A stretch of DNA of 64,000 nt from Martelella limonii (lineage in GTDB: Bacteria; Pseudomonadota; Alphaproteobacteria; Rhizobiales; Rhizobiaceae), in assembly GCF_013344475.1 (NCBI RefSeq), contig NZ_JABUOU010000003.1, positions 1 through 64,000 on the forward strand, in the 5' to 3' direction. The translations under genes and the position numbers were made by a program. Of this stretch, positions 25,417 through 33,962 are shown one piece after another. Each line of letters begins with the position of its first letter. Positions within the stretch are counted from its first letter, which is position 1. The notes beneath the pieces were generated by a model. The model did not search any database and was not told where the DNA came from. It saw nothing but the letters and a program-made list of their open reading frames with translations.

Positions 25417-26787
25417 TCAGCCCAGAACCGCCGTCACCGCCTTCTTCGTCGCCGCGACGATCTGGTCGGCTTCCTCGCGCGTCAGGCAGAGCGGCGGAGC
25501 GTAGCCCAGAATATCGCCCTCCGGCATGGCGCGCGCGATCACGCCTTCGGCAATCAGCGCGGCGGCAAGGCTGGGGCCGATCTTTTCCGACGGATCGTAG
25601 AAGGTGCGGCTGTCGCGATCCCTGACAAACTCGATCGCCATCAGCATGCCTTCGCCGCGAATGTCCCCGACATGGGGATGATCGGAAAGCGCATCCCTTG
25701 CCGCGGCGCGGAGATAAGCGCCGGTTTCGGCGGCATTTTTCACCAGACCCAGCTCATCGATCAGCTTCAGATTGGCAACGCCCGCCGCAGCCCCGATCGG
25801 GTGAGCGGAATAGGTCCAGCCATGACCGATCGGACCGTTTTCATCCGTGCCCTGTTCCAGCACCTTCCAGACCTTGTTGGAAACGATCGTGCCCGACAGC
25901 GGCGCATAGGCCGACGTCAACCCCTTGGCGATGGTGATCAGGTCGGGCTTCAGGCCATAATGCTCGGAGCCGAACATCGAACCCAGCCGGCCGAAACCGG
26001 TGACGACCTCATCAGCGATCAGCAGGATATCGTGCTTTTCGAGCACCGCTGAAATCGCCTTCCAGTAGCCTTCCGGCGGGGGCACGATCCCCCCCGTGCC
26101 CAGCACCGGCTCGCCGATGAAGGCCGCGATCGTGTCCGCGCCCTCGCGCTCGATCCGCATTTCGAGCTCGGCAACGCAGTGGGCGACGAAATCGGCCTCG
26201 CTCATGGAAAGATCCGCGCGGCGGTAATAATAGGGCGCGGTGGTGTGGAACACCCGTTCCAGCGGCAGGTCGAACTTTTTCTGGAAGCCGGCAAGCCCGG
26301 TCAGCGAGCCCGTCATCAGGCCCGAGCCGTGATAGCCGCGCCAGCGCGAGATGATCTTCTTCTTTTCCGGCCGGCCGAGGATGTTGTTATAGTACCAGAC
26401 GAGCTTGATATTGGTCTCGTTGGCATCCGACCCCGACAGGCCGAAATAGACCTTGGACATGTGATCCGGCGCGCGGTCGATCACCATCTTTGCCAGAGTG
26501 ATCGAGGCCTCCGTGCCGTGACCGGCATAGGCATGGTAATAGGCAAGCTCTCGTGCCTGCTCGGCCATCGCCTCGATGATGCTCTCCTGCCCGTAGCCGA
26601 CATTGACGCAGTAAAGCCCACCAAAACCATCCAGCAGCTTCTTGCCGTCGCGATCCTCGATGAATACGCCCTTCGCCGTTTTCACGATCCGGCTCGGGCT
26701 CTCGCCGCGCGCATGCTGGGCGAGATGGGTCGAAGGGTGAAAGAAATTCTCGCGGTCGAAACGGTCGAGCTGATCGTTGGTGAGCAT
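25417..26787 (-). CDS. Class III (omega) aminotransferase
   Basis: PLP enzyme moving a terminal amino group, usually to pyruvate or 2-oxoglutarate. In 456 residues, PLP lysine K288 lies in TIAKGLTSAYAPLSG, D259 in LLIADEVVTGFGR, and the phosphate-binding GLSGSDANETNIKL is present. Divergent from an M24 hydrolase/ArgE/GntR operon, with a 12-bp palindrome 49 bp upstream of its start matching one beside the M24 gene, so the two transcripts are probably co-regulated. The substrate is not determinable; a diamine or omega-amino acid produced by the neighbours is likely. Confidence 0.85.
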   Translation of the reverse strand: MLTNDQLDRFDRENFFHPSTHLAQHARGESPSRIVKTAKGVFIEDRDGKKLLDGFGGLYCVNVGYGQESIIEAMAEQARELAYYHAYAGHGTEASITLAKMVIDRAPDHMSKVYFGLSGSDANETNIKLVWYYNNILGRPEKKKIISRWRGYHGSGLMTGSLTGLAGFQKKFDLPLERVFHTTAPYYYRRADLSMSEADFVAHCVAELEMRIEREGADTIAAFIGEPVLGTGGIVPPPEGYWKAISAVLEKHDILLIADEVVTGFGRLGSMFGSEHYGLKPDLITIAKGLTSAYAPLSGTIVSNKVWKVLEQGTDENGPIGHGWTYSAHPIGAAAGVANLKLIDELGLVKNAAETGAYLRAAARDALSDHPHVGDIRGEGMLMAIEFVRDRDSRTFYDPSEKIGPSLAAALIAEGVIARAMPEGDILGYAPPLCLTREEADQIVAATKKAVTAVLG

Positions 26788-26835
26788 CGTATCCTCGTTC
26801 GGTTTGAAAGGGCTTGCGCGCCGTGATGAAACGGT

Positions 26836-26847
26836 GTTGTATACAAC
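26836..26847. promoter_or_regulatory. Predicted GntR operator, aminotransferase side
   Basis: GTTGTATACAAC is a perfect 12-bp palindrome with the GT-N2-AC core of FadR-type GntR sites, 49 bp upstream of the aminotransferase start. Confidence 0.6.
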
Positions 26848-26915
26848 TTTGAGCGAGAATGCAAAGCGGAACGTTTCGAGACTGTGGGGCGCGCCTCAAT
26901 CGCCTGTCTTTCTGA

Positions 26916-27066
26916 GTCATCCTCGGGCTCGACCCGAGGATCCATCACGGCCACAGCCAAATGCATATGCATGGCGAATAGGCTGAGAACGGTTGAGAAA
27001 GCCTGCCCCGCACGCATAGTCCGCGCGCACAATCGCCTGGATCCTCGGGTCAAGCCCGAGGATGAC
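26916..27066. repeat. MITE-like element with 29-bp inverted ends
   Basis: Left arm 26916-26944 and right arm 27038-27066 are reverse complements over 29 bp with one mismatch. Each arm is itself a hairpin (26919-26927/26933-26941 and 27041-27049/27055-27063). The core is non-coding. It lies between the two predicted GntR operators in the 369-bp divergent region. Confidence 0.75.
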
Positions 27067-27129
27067 CCGGAGAGATAGAGAGCAACCTGAGAAGGCGGTT
27101 CGACCTTTACCCACAACGCGGCCAAAGGC

Positions 27130-27141
27130 GTTGTGCACAAC
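27130..27141. promoter_or_regulatory. Predicted GntR operator, M24 side
   Basis: GTTGTGCACAAC, a perfect 12-bp palindrome differing from the 26836 site only in the two central bases, 15 bp before the M24 gene ATG. Position suggests repression by blocking initiation. Confidence 0.6.
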
Positions 27142-27156
27142 AAAACGAGGATAGCC

Positions 27157-28341
27157 ATGGCGGCGATGGAACTGCCTTTTTCGAAAGCTGAATATGACCG
27201 GCGGATCGCCCTGACCCGCAGGGCGATGGAGGAATACGGCCTCGATGCGCTGGTGGTCACCTCGCCGGCCGGCATGAACTGGCTCACCGGTTATGACGGC
27301 TGGTCCTTTTATGTCGATCAGGCCGTGATCGTCACCGGCGATGGCATGCCCTATTGGTGGGGCCGGCTGATGGACGCCAATGGCGCGCGCCGCACCTCCT
27401 TCCTCGATGAGGACCACATCCTCTGGTATGCCGACCGCTATATCCAGGCGGAAGGCATCCACCCGATGGATGACCTTGCCGAGAAGCTTGCGGGCCTCGG
27501 CCTCGACAAGGCTCGCATCGGCGTCGAGATGAATGCCTATTATTATTCCGCCGCAGGCCACGCCGCGCTGGTGAAGGGCCTGCCGGGCGCGACGATCAAA
27601 GACGGCTCCGGACTTGTCGACTGGCAGCGCGTGGTCAAATCGGACGAGGAAATCGCCTTCATGCGCAAGGCGGCGAAGATCTCCGACCGGGTGATGGGCC
27701 ACGCGATGGAGATTGCCGAGCCGGGCATGAAGAAGAACCACTTCGTCGGCGAGCTGATGAAGACCGCGATCACCGGCGTCGGCGACATCTGGGGCGATTA
27801 TCCGGCGATCATGCCGCTGCTGCCGTCGGGCGCCGATGCCTCGGCACCGCACCTCACCTGGCGCGGCGACGAATTCAAGAGTGGAGAGGCCACCTTCATC
27901 GAGCAGGCCGGCTGCTATCGCCGCTATCATGCACCGCTGTCGCGCACCGTGTTCTTCGGCAAGCCGCCGCAATTCATGACCGATGCTGCGGCAGCGCTGG
28001 TCGATGGCCTCAATGCAGGCATCGAGGCGGCGCGGGCGGGCAACCGGGCGGGCGACATTGCCGCAGCGCTCGAAAAGGAACTCTGGAAGGTCGGCATCGA
28101 GCGGCCGAACCGCTGCGGCTATGCGACCGGCCTTGCCTATCCGCCGGATTGGGGCGAGCACACCGTCAGCATCCGCACCAGCGACGAGACGCTGCTGATG
28201 CCCGGCATGACGCTGCATTTCATGCCGGGTCTGTGGATGGATGACTGGGGCCTGGAAATCACCGAGACCATCCTGATCACCGAAAACGGCCCTGCCGAGG
28301 CGCTCTGCAGCGTCGAACGCAAGCTGTTCGTGAAGGACTGA
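27157..28341 (+). CDS. M24-family hydrolase, ectoine hydrolase (DoeA/EutD)-like
   Basis: Creatinase/aminopeptidase-fold enzyme (394 aa). Start MAAMELPFSKAEYDRR, then MNWLTGYDGWSFYVDQ; the C-terminal pita-bread domain has DYPAIMPLLPSGADASAPHL, CYRRYHAPLSRTVF and GLWMDDWGLEITETILI. These segments resemble ectoine hydrolases, which open the ectoine ring. ATG 27157 is chosen for the GAGG at 6 nt; an in-frame GTG at 27133 lies inside the operator. The next gene (2-bp gap) is ArgE-like, not the DoeB deacylase expected for ectoine, so the true substrate may differ. Confidence 0.7.
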   Translation: MAAMELPFSKAEYDRRIALTRRAMEEYGLDALVVTSPAGMNWLTGYDGWSFYVDQAVIVTGDGMPYWWGRLMDANGARRTSFLDEDHILWYADRYIQAEGIHPMDDLAEKLAGLGLDKARIGVEMNAYYYSAAGHAALVKGLPGATIKDGSGLVDWQRVVKSDEEIAFMRKAAKISDRVMGHAMEIAEPGMKKNHFVGELMKTAITGVGDIWGDYPAIMPLLPSGADASAPHLTWRGDEFKSGEATFIEQAGCYRRYHAPLSRTVFFGKPPQFMTDAAAALVDGLNAGIEAARAGNRAGDIAAALEKELWKVGIERPNRCGYATGLAYPPDWGEHTVSIRTSDETLLMPGMTLHFMPGLWMDDWGLEITETILITENGPAEALCSVERKLFVKD

Positions 28342-28343
28342 TC

Positions 28344-29501
28344 GTGAGCGACCTTGCCACCGCCCGCGATATTCTCGCCGATCTGGTTGCCTTTCCGTCG
28401 GTATCGTCGGAAAGCAACCTGCCGGTGATCGCCTATATTGCCGAGCGGCTCTCCGATTGCGGGGCGCGGGTCGAAATCCTGACCGATTCCACCGGCGCCA
28501 AGGCCAACCTGTTCGCGACGCTTGGCGACGATCGCCCCGGCGGGCTGATGCTCTCGGGCCACAGCGATGTCGTGCCGGTGGATGACCAGAACTGGACCAG
28601 CGATCCGTTCACCCTTGCCGAACGCGACGGCAAATATTTCGGCCGCGGCACCTGCGACATGAAGGGCTTCATCGCCGCCTGCCTTGCAAAGCGTGAGCGG
28701 CTGGCCGAGATCGCCGCCGCAAAACCGATCCACTTCGCCTTCACCCATGACGAGGAGGTCGGCTGCATCGGCGCGCGGGCGCTGACCGAATGGCTGAAGG
28801 CGCGCGAGGCCCGCCCGGCACTCGCGATCGTCGGCGAGCCGACGATGATGCGGGTAATCGAAGGCCACAAGGGCTGCTGCGAATATACCGTCACCTTCAC
28901 CGGCCGATCGGGTCACTCCTCCGCCCCCGAGGCCGGCGTGAATGCCGTGGAATACGCCGCCCGCTATATCGCCCGGCTGATGGAGCTCAGGGAAAGGCTG
29001 ATTTCGCGGGTGCCGGAGGGCTCCCGCTACCAGCCGCCCTATGCGACGCTCAATGTCGGCGGACTTGAAGGCGGGCTGTCGCACAATGTGATTGCGCCGC
29101 GCGCAGTGCTGCGCTGGGAGACCCGGCCGGTGATTGCCGAGGACCTGTCGCTGGTCAAGGACGGGCTTGCCGATTACTGCGCCCACACACTCCTGCCGGC
29201 GATGCGCGCGGTGGCGCCTGAAGCAGACATCGAAACCGAGATCATCGGCGAGGCAGCGGCGCTGTTTCCGAAAAACGAGAACGCCGCCCGCGACCTCGCC
29301 TTCAGGCTGACGGGCGAGGACAGGGCGGATGTGGTTCCCTTCGGCACCGAGGCCGGCTTCTTCCAGGAAATCGGCATGGATGCTGTGGTCTGCGGCCCGG
29401 GCTCGATCGATCAGGCCCACAAGCCGGATGAATATCTGAGCGCCGACCAGCTTGGCCAATGCCTTGCGATGCTGAACCGGCTCGGGGATTCGTGGCGATG
29501 A
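28344..29501 (+). CDS. ArgE-type M20 deacylase
   Basis: Zinc-dependent amidohydrolase, acetylornithine deacetylase family, 385 residues. H73 in SGHSDVVPVD, D105 in RGTCDMKGF, and catalytic/metal E137-E138 in THDEEVG are present, followed by the dimerisation insert and the C-terminal CGPGSIDQAHKPDEY. The start is GTG 28344. In the operon between the M24 enzyme and the GntR regulator (4-bp overlap with the latter), it probably removes an acyl group from the M24 product rather than acting in arginine synthesis. Confidence 0.85.
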   Translation: MSDLATARDILADLVAFPSVSSESNLPVIAYIAERLSDCGARVEILTDSTGAKANLFATLGDDRPGGLMLSGHSDVVPVDDQNWTSDPFTLAERDGKYFGRGTCDMKGFIAACLAKRERLAEIAAAKPIHFAFTHDEEVGCIGARALTEWLKAREARPALAIVGEPTMMRVIEGHKGCCEYTVTFTGRSGHSSAPEAGVNAVEYAARYIARLMELRERLISRVPEGSRYQPPYATLNVGGLEGGLSHNVIAPRAVLRWETRPVIAEDLSLVKDGLADYCAHTLLPAMRAVAPEADIETEIIGEAAALFPKNENAARDLAFRLTGEDRADVVPFGTEAGFFQEIGMDAVVCGPGSIDQAHKPDEYLSADQLGQCLAMLNRLGDSWR

Positions 29502-30154
29502 GCGAGGAGCCTGCAACCGGCCGCGACCGGCTCGCCCAGATCCACGACCTCATCCGCGAGCGGATCATGATGCTCGAGTATCCGCCGGGCGAGCGCCTTT
29601 CGGAGGCAGCGCTCGCCGCGGAATTCGGGGTCTCCCGCACGCCGCTCCGGCGCGTGCTCGCAAGCCTCGAGGATGAGGGCCTGCTGCGCTCCGTGCACGG
29701 CGTCGGCACCATCGTTACCGATGTCGATCTGGAGGAACTGGCCCAGGTCTATCGCCTCAGAATGGAGCTGATCGTGCTGATCCCCAGGCTCGATCCGCTG
29801 CCCGTCACGACGGAAGTGATTTCCGGTTTCCGCGAACTGCACCAGCGTGCGCTCGCGCTCCGGCATGCACCTGCAGCGCGTGACTTCGCAGCGCTCGACC
29901 GCGACATGTTCCTGGCGTTGAACGCGCTTTCCGGCAACCAGCCGCTGCGGGACACCAGCGAACGCCTCTATTTCCGGACCGCCCGCATCTGGCTGCAGGC
30001 GATCACCGCGTCCGATATCGACCTCGAAAACGAGGCCGAAATCTACTGCCGCGAGACCGCCGAAATCCTTGCCGCCGTCGAAGCCCTCAATCTCGACGCC
30101 CTCAGCCACCTCCGCCGCGCCCATATTGCGATGAGCTTTTCGCGGATGCGGTGA
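29498..30154 (+). CDS. GntR-family regulator
   Basis: A 218-residue transcription factor: winged helix-turn-helix at about 10-75 (YPPGERLSEAALAAEFGVSR, then TPLRRVLASLEDEGLLRS) and an all-helical FCD-like effector domain after about 90. ATG 29498 overlaps the deacylase stop (ATGA); an upstream in-frame start inside the deacylase gene is unlikely. Likely the local regulator acting on GTTGT-N2-ACAAC sites at 26836 and 27130; an inference from position and site symmetry. Confidence 0.85.
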   Translation: MSEEPATGRDRLAQIHDLIRERIMMLEYPPGERLSEAALAAEFGVSRTPLRRVLASLEDEGLLRSVHGVGTIVTDVDLEELAQVYRLRMELIVLIPRLDPLPVTTEVISGFRELHQRALALRHAPAARDFAALDRDMFLALNALSGNQPLRDTSERLYFRTARIWLQAITASDIDLENEAEIYCRETAEILAAVEALNLDALSHLRRAHIAMSFSRMR

Positions 30155-30224
30155 TCGGGTCCGGCAGGCCTCGTGCGAAGTTTCCATCCTCACCCAAATC
30201 CGAGTACCGATAAACCCTTTCCGC

Positions 30225-30390
30225 TTGTGCACCATACTCTCTCCCGCTTGCGGGAGAGATGCTTCGAAAGGGGCAGTGAGGGTGATGCAGCATTTCAAAG
30301 CGGACGGCGTTCGTGAGGACAGCCTCCCCCCTCACTGTCGCTGTCGCGACATCTCTCCCCTCCGGGGCGAGAAGATCTGGGGGGCTAAGC
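30225..30390. repeat. Mosaic palindromic repeat
   Basis: Contains CTCTCCCGC/GCGGGAGAG (30239-30247/30250-30258), a CAGTGAGGG block with an inverted CCTCACTG partner, and TGTCGC/GCGACA before a second CTCTCCCC. This pattern is familiar from non-coding rhizobial intergenic repeats. It lies in the 354-bp gap before the COG0523 gene. Confidence 0.6.
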
Positions 30391-30436
30391 GGCAGCTTTT
30401 GCAGCGCGTTGACGTCCGGCCTGATTTTCAATATTG

Positions 30437-30453
30437 ATGTAACGTTATAACAT
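30437..30453 (+). promoter_or_regulatory. Putative Zur box
   Basis: ATGTAACGTTATAACAT, with outer ATGT/ACAT symmetry and the GTTATAAC core of alphaproteobacterial zinc-uptake regulator sites, 55 bp before the COG0523 start. Confidence 0.55.
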
Positions 30454-30508
30454 TTAGAGAACCGGAGTGAGACTCATAGCCTCTCCTCCCACTTTCAGGA
30501 TCCAGCCC

Positions 30509-31720
30509 ATGCTGCAAAACAACGACAATCGCCTTCCGGTCACCGTGCTTTCGGGCTTTCTCGGCGCAGGCAAGACCACGCTGCTGAACCACATTCTCAA
30601 CAACCGCGAAGGCCGGCGGGTCGCCGTCATTGTCAATGACATGAGCGAGGTCAATATCGATGCTGATCTGGTGCGCGAGGGCGGGGCGGATCTTTCACGC
30701 ACCGAGGAGACCATGGTCGAGATGACCAATGGCTGCATCTGCTGCACGCTGCGCGACGACCTTCTGACGGAGGTGCGGCGGCTGTCGGAAGAGAAACGCT
30801 TCGACTACCTGCTGATCGAGGGAACCGGCATTGCCGAGCCGCTTCCGGTGGCGGCGACCTTTTCGTGGCGCGACGAGCATGGACGGAGCCTCTCCGATCT
30901 CGCCCGGCTCGATACCATGGTGACGGTAGTCGATGCGGCGAACCTGCTGCGCGACTATGGCAGCCATGAATTTCTCAGCAGTCGCGGCGAAGTTGCCGGC
31001 GAAGGCGACGAACGCACGCTGGTCGATCTCCATGTCGAGCAGATCGAATTCGCCGATGTCGTCGTCGTCAACAAGGCGTCAGAGGTAACGCCCGCCGAAC
31101 GCGAAAACGTGGTGAAGATCGTCCGCGCACTCAACGCCGATGCGAAGGTCATCGAGACCGACTTCAGCCGCGTCGATCTGGACGATCTCCTCGACACCGG
31201 CCTTTTCAGCGAGGACAAGGCGCGCCAGCATCCGCTCTGGGCCAAGGAGCTTTACGGCTTCGCCGATCATGTGCCGGAAACGGAGGAATATGGCATTTCA
31301 AGCTTCGTCTACCGGGCGCGCGCGCCCTTCGATCCGCTGAAATTCGACGCGTTCACACGGATGACCTTCCCCGGCCTGATCCGCGCCAAGGGCCATTTCT
31401 GGCTGGCAACAAGGCCGGGTTTCGCGGGCGAGTTCTCGCTTGCCGGCGCGATCGTGCGCAGCGGTCCGTTCGGCCGCTGGTGGGCGGCGGTGCCGCGGAG
31501 CCGCTGGCCAGACGCGCCGGAACTGAAGCAGATGATCGATGCCTCCTGGGACGAAACCTATGGCGACCGCCGCCAGGAAATCGTGTTCATCGGCGCTGGC
31601 ATGGATCAGGACGCGATCCGCCAGGCACTGGACGACTGCCTGATCGATACTGGCGCCGCCTTCAACGCGCTTGATTTCGAAGGCCTGACCGACCCATTCC
31701 CGAGCTGGACGCGAGGGTAG
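30509..31720 (+). CDS. COG0523 GTPase, putative zinc metallochaperone
   Basis: G3E-family P-loop GTPase (403 aa). Walker [10 protein letters not shown] (16-24), the metal-binding GCICC motif (75-79), Walker B-like [14 protein letters not shown] guanine specificity motif, and a C-terminal CobW_C domain with [12 protein letters not shown] 30509 starts right before the first strand; the in-frame upstream start at 30467 has no support. A Zur-like box upstream points to zinc starvation control, as for ZigA/YciC-type chaperones, rather than cobalamin synthesis. Confidence 0.88.
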   Translation: MLQNNDNRLPVTVLSGFLGAGKTTLLNHILNNREGRRVAVIVNDMSEVNIDADLVREGGADLSRTEETMVEMTNGCICCTLRDDLLTEVRRLSEEKRFDYLLIEGTGIAEPLPVAATFSWRDEHGRSLSDLARLDTMVTVVDAANLLRDYGSHEFLSSRGEVAGEGDERTLVDLHVEQIEFADVVVVNKASEVTPAERENVVKIVRALNADAKVIETDFSRVDLDDLLDTGLFSEDKARQHPLWAKELYGFADHVPETEEYGISSFVYRARAPFDPLKFDAFTRMTFPGLIRAKGHFWLATRPGFAGEFSLAGAIVRSGPFGRWWAAVPRSRWPDAPELKQMIDASWDETYGDRRQEIVFIGAGMDQDAIRQALDDCLIDTGAAFNALDFEGLTDPFPSWTRG

Positions 31721-31732
31721 CTTTCGCTACCC
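31715..31732. terminator. Hairpin between convergent genes
   Basis: GGGTAGC (31715-31721), TTTC loop, GCTACCC (31726-31732), overlapping the stop of the COG0523 gene and ending inside the 3' end of the opposing gene. No T-run. Confidence 0.35.
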
Positions 31733-32713
31733 CCACAGCAGCGGATCGGCCGGGTGCATCACGGAGCCGTCGAAGGTGATCGCGTTGATGCGGTCCTCGG
31801 CAAGCAGCAGCGGGCCGTCGAGATCGACGAACGCAGCACCTTCGGCCACCAGCATGGCAGGCGCCATGGAAAGCGACGTGCCGAGCATGCAGCCGGTCAT
31901 GATCTGAAAGCCCATGGCGAGCGCTTCCTGCTTCAGCAGCAACGCCTCGGTCAGACCGCCGGTCTTGTCGATCTTGATGTTGATCGCATCATATTTGCCC
32001 TTGAGATCGGCAAGCGAGGGACGGGCATGGCAGCTTTCATCGGCGCAGACCGGCAGCGGCCTGTCGATATGGCGCAGCGCCTCGTCTTCGCCCGCCGGCA
32101 GTGGCTGCTCCACCAGCGCAACGCCGAGCCGAACGAGCTGCGGCGCAAGCGCCTGATAGGCCTCGACGCTCCAGCCCTCATTGGCATCGACGATGATCGT
32201 GGCATTCGGCGCGCCGGCGCGCACCGCCTCGATGCGGCCGAGATCGTCATCCGTGCCGAGCTTGACCTTCAGCAGCGGCCGATGGGCGTTCTCGGCGGCC
32301 TGCGCCTGCATCTTTTCGGGCGTGCCGAGCGATACGGTATAGGCGGTCGTCAGCGGTCCGGGCTCCTGAAGCCCGGCGAGCTGCCAGACCGGCTTGCCGC
32401 TCACCTTCGCAGCAAAATCCCAGAAGGCACAGTCGAGCGCGTTGCGCGCCGCACCCGGTTTCATTCGCTCCTGCAGCGCTTCACGGTCGAGGCCTGAACG
32501 GATCTCGGCTTCGAGCGAGAGAATGTCGGCGATGACGCCATCCACCGTCTCGCCGTAGCGGGCATAAGGAACCGATTCGCCGCGCCCGGTATGGGTGCCA
32601 TCGGTCAGCGTGACCGTGACCACCCGGATTTCCGTGCGAGACCCGCGCGAGATGGTGAACGACCCGGCGACCGGAAACACGTCCTCGCGGGCGGAAATGT
32701 AAAGATCCGTCAT
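31727..32713 (-). CDS. dgcA: Enolase-superfamily racemase DgcA (N-acetyl-D-glutamate racemase/dipeptide epimerase type)
   Basis: A 328-residue muconate-lactonising subgroup enzyme. K149-x-K151 in LLKVKLG, metal ligands D176, E202 and D225, and a second-half lysine K247 in NIKIDKTGG fit the 1,1-proton transfer chemistry of Ala-Glu epimerases. Paired with a DUF1611 gene, it matches the DgcN-DgcA route, in which D-Glu is acetylated and the N-acetyl-D-Glu is racemised. ATG 32713 overlaps the dgcN stop (ATGA). A peptidoglycan-recycling dipeptide epimerase is the alternative. Confidence 0.8.
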   Translation of the reverse strand: MTDLYISAREDVFPVAGSFTISRGSRTEIRVVTVTLTDGTHTGRGESVPYARYGETVDGVIADILSLEAEIRSGLDREALQERMKPGAARNALDCAFWDFAAKVSGKPVWQLAGLQEPGPLTTAYTVSLGTPEKMQAQAAENAHRPLLKVKLGTDDDLGRIEAVRAGAPNATIIVDANEGWSVEAYQALAPQLVRLGVALVEQPLPAGEDEALRHIDRPLPVCADESCHARPSLADLKGKYDAINIKIDKTGGLTEALLLKQEALAMGFQIMTGCMLGTSLSMAPAMLVAEGAAFVDLDGPLLLAEDRINAITFDGSVMHPADPLLWG

Positions 32714-33711
32714 ACCGCCGCCAACGCTTCGGCAAGACGCTCCGCGCCATGGCGGAACGGATCGACGGTCGGCAGCCCCATGCGCTCCTCGGTCTTCCGG
32801 CAATAGTCCAGCGATTCTTCATCCGACATGGCGGAGGTGTTGAGCGAAATGCCGACGACCTTGCACTCCGGATTGACGATCCGCGCCATCTGCAGCGCGA
32901 CATCGCGCAGCGTCTCGAGTTCGGGCAACTGATAATCAGGCAGGCCGCGCATATGGGCGCGGTTCGGCTCGTGGCAGAGCACCAGCGCATCCGGCTGCCC
33001 GCCATGGATCAGCGCCAGCGTCACGCCCGAATAGGAAGCGTGGAACAGACTGCCCTGACCCTCGATCAGGTCCCAGTGGTCGGCATCATTGTCGGGCGTC
33101 AGATATTCGATCGAGCCGGCCATGAAATCGGCGATCACGGCATCGAGCGGCACGCCGCCGCCGGTCACCAGAATCCCGGTCTGGCCGGTCGCGCGGAAGG
33201 TTGCCTTCATGCCTTTGTCACGCATGGCCTTTTCAACACAGAGCGCGGTGTACATCTTGCCGACCGAGCAATCGGTGCCGACGGCGAGCATGCGCTTGCC
33301 GGTCCGCTTCTTGCCGTTGGCGATCGGATACTGGACGGCGGGAATGCGCACATCATGCAGCGTCCGCCCCAGTTCCTGGGCCTTTGCGGCAAGATCGGGC
33401 TCGTTGCGCAGCAGGTTGTGCAGGCCGGATGCCAGGTCAAGACCGGCTTCCATGGCCTCGATCAACACGCTCTTCCAGGACGGCGAGATCACGCCTCCGC
33501 GGTTTGCGACACCGATGACCAGCGTCTTGACGCCCTTCTCCACAGCCTCGGCAATGGTGAGGTCAGGCAGTTTCATGTCCGCCTTGCACCCTTCAAGCCG
33601 GAACTGGCCGAGAGCATATTCCGGACGCCAGTCCTTGATGCCCTGAGCCACCTTGGCAGCAAGACCATCGGGCGCATCGCCCAGGAAAAGAAGATAGGGA
33701 GTTTCGATCAT
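32710..33711 (-). CDS. dgcN: DUF1611 family N-acetyltransferase DgcN
   Basis: A 333-residue protein of the DUF1611 family. Starts MIETPYLLFLGDA; a P-loop-like VGTDCSVGKMYTAL is near residue 150, followed by FRATGQTGILVTGGGVPLD and a C-terminal LNTSAMSD segment. Reported family role: acetyl transfer to D-glutamate in D-Glu catabolism together with DgcA, to which it is coupled. The upstream in-frame start at 33762 is disfavoured because family members begin at this Met. An ArgE-like deacylase to finish the route might be elsewhere or be the one at 28344. Confidence 0.78.
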   Translation of the reverse strand: MIETPYLLFLGDAPDGLAAKVAQGIKDWRPEYALGQFRLEGCKADMKLPDLTIAEAVEKGVKTLVIGVANRGGVISPSWKSVLIEAMEAGLDLASGLHNLLRNEPDLAAKAQELGRTLHDVRIPAVQYPIANGKKRTGKRMLAVGTDCSVGKMYTALCVEKAMRDKGMKATFRATGQTGILVTGGGVPLDAVIADFMAGSIEYLTPDNDADHWDLIEGQGSLFHASYSGVTLALIHGGQPDALVLCHEPNRAHMRGLPDYQLPELETLRDVALQMARIVNPECKVVGISLNTSAMSDEESLDYCRKTEERMGLPTVDPFRHGAERLAEALAAV

Positions 33712-33925
33712 GTGTTCGACCACCGGCTTTAAAACATAAGTGCCACGACGATATGCGGGCACACGGCGGCGGTCAAGCGGATGCGATCAAAGTTTGCGCG
33801 AATTACCGCTCAAAATGCAGAATTCCCGAATTTTTATATATTAGGATATCGTTTCGACGGCTTTTTGCACATCTGACGCAATACTACGGCAGCGCCCATG
33901 CGTGTCTCACGCACCTTGAAAGAGC

Positions 33926-33953
33926 CCGGATGCCGGAGCAGGCCGGCATCCGG
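33926..33953 (-). terminator. Terminator after manC
   Basis: Perfect 11-bp arms 33926-33936 and 33943-33953 with a 6-nt loop, followed on the minus strand by CTCTTTC. Placed 10 bp past the manC stop. Confidence 0.6.
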
Positions 33954-33962
33954 AAGCAACGA

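Noticed and set aside
27157-28341. Calling the M24 enzyme a confirmed ectoine hydrolase
   Set aside because: Similarity is judged by eye, and the expected DoeB-type deacylase, doeC and ectoine uptake genes are missing.
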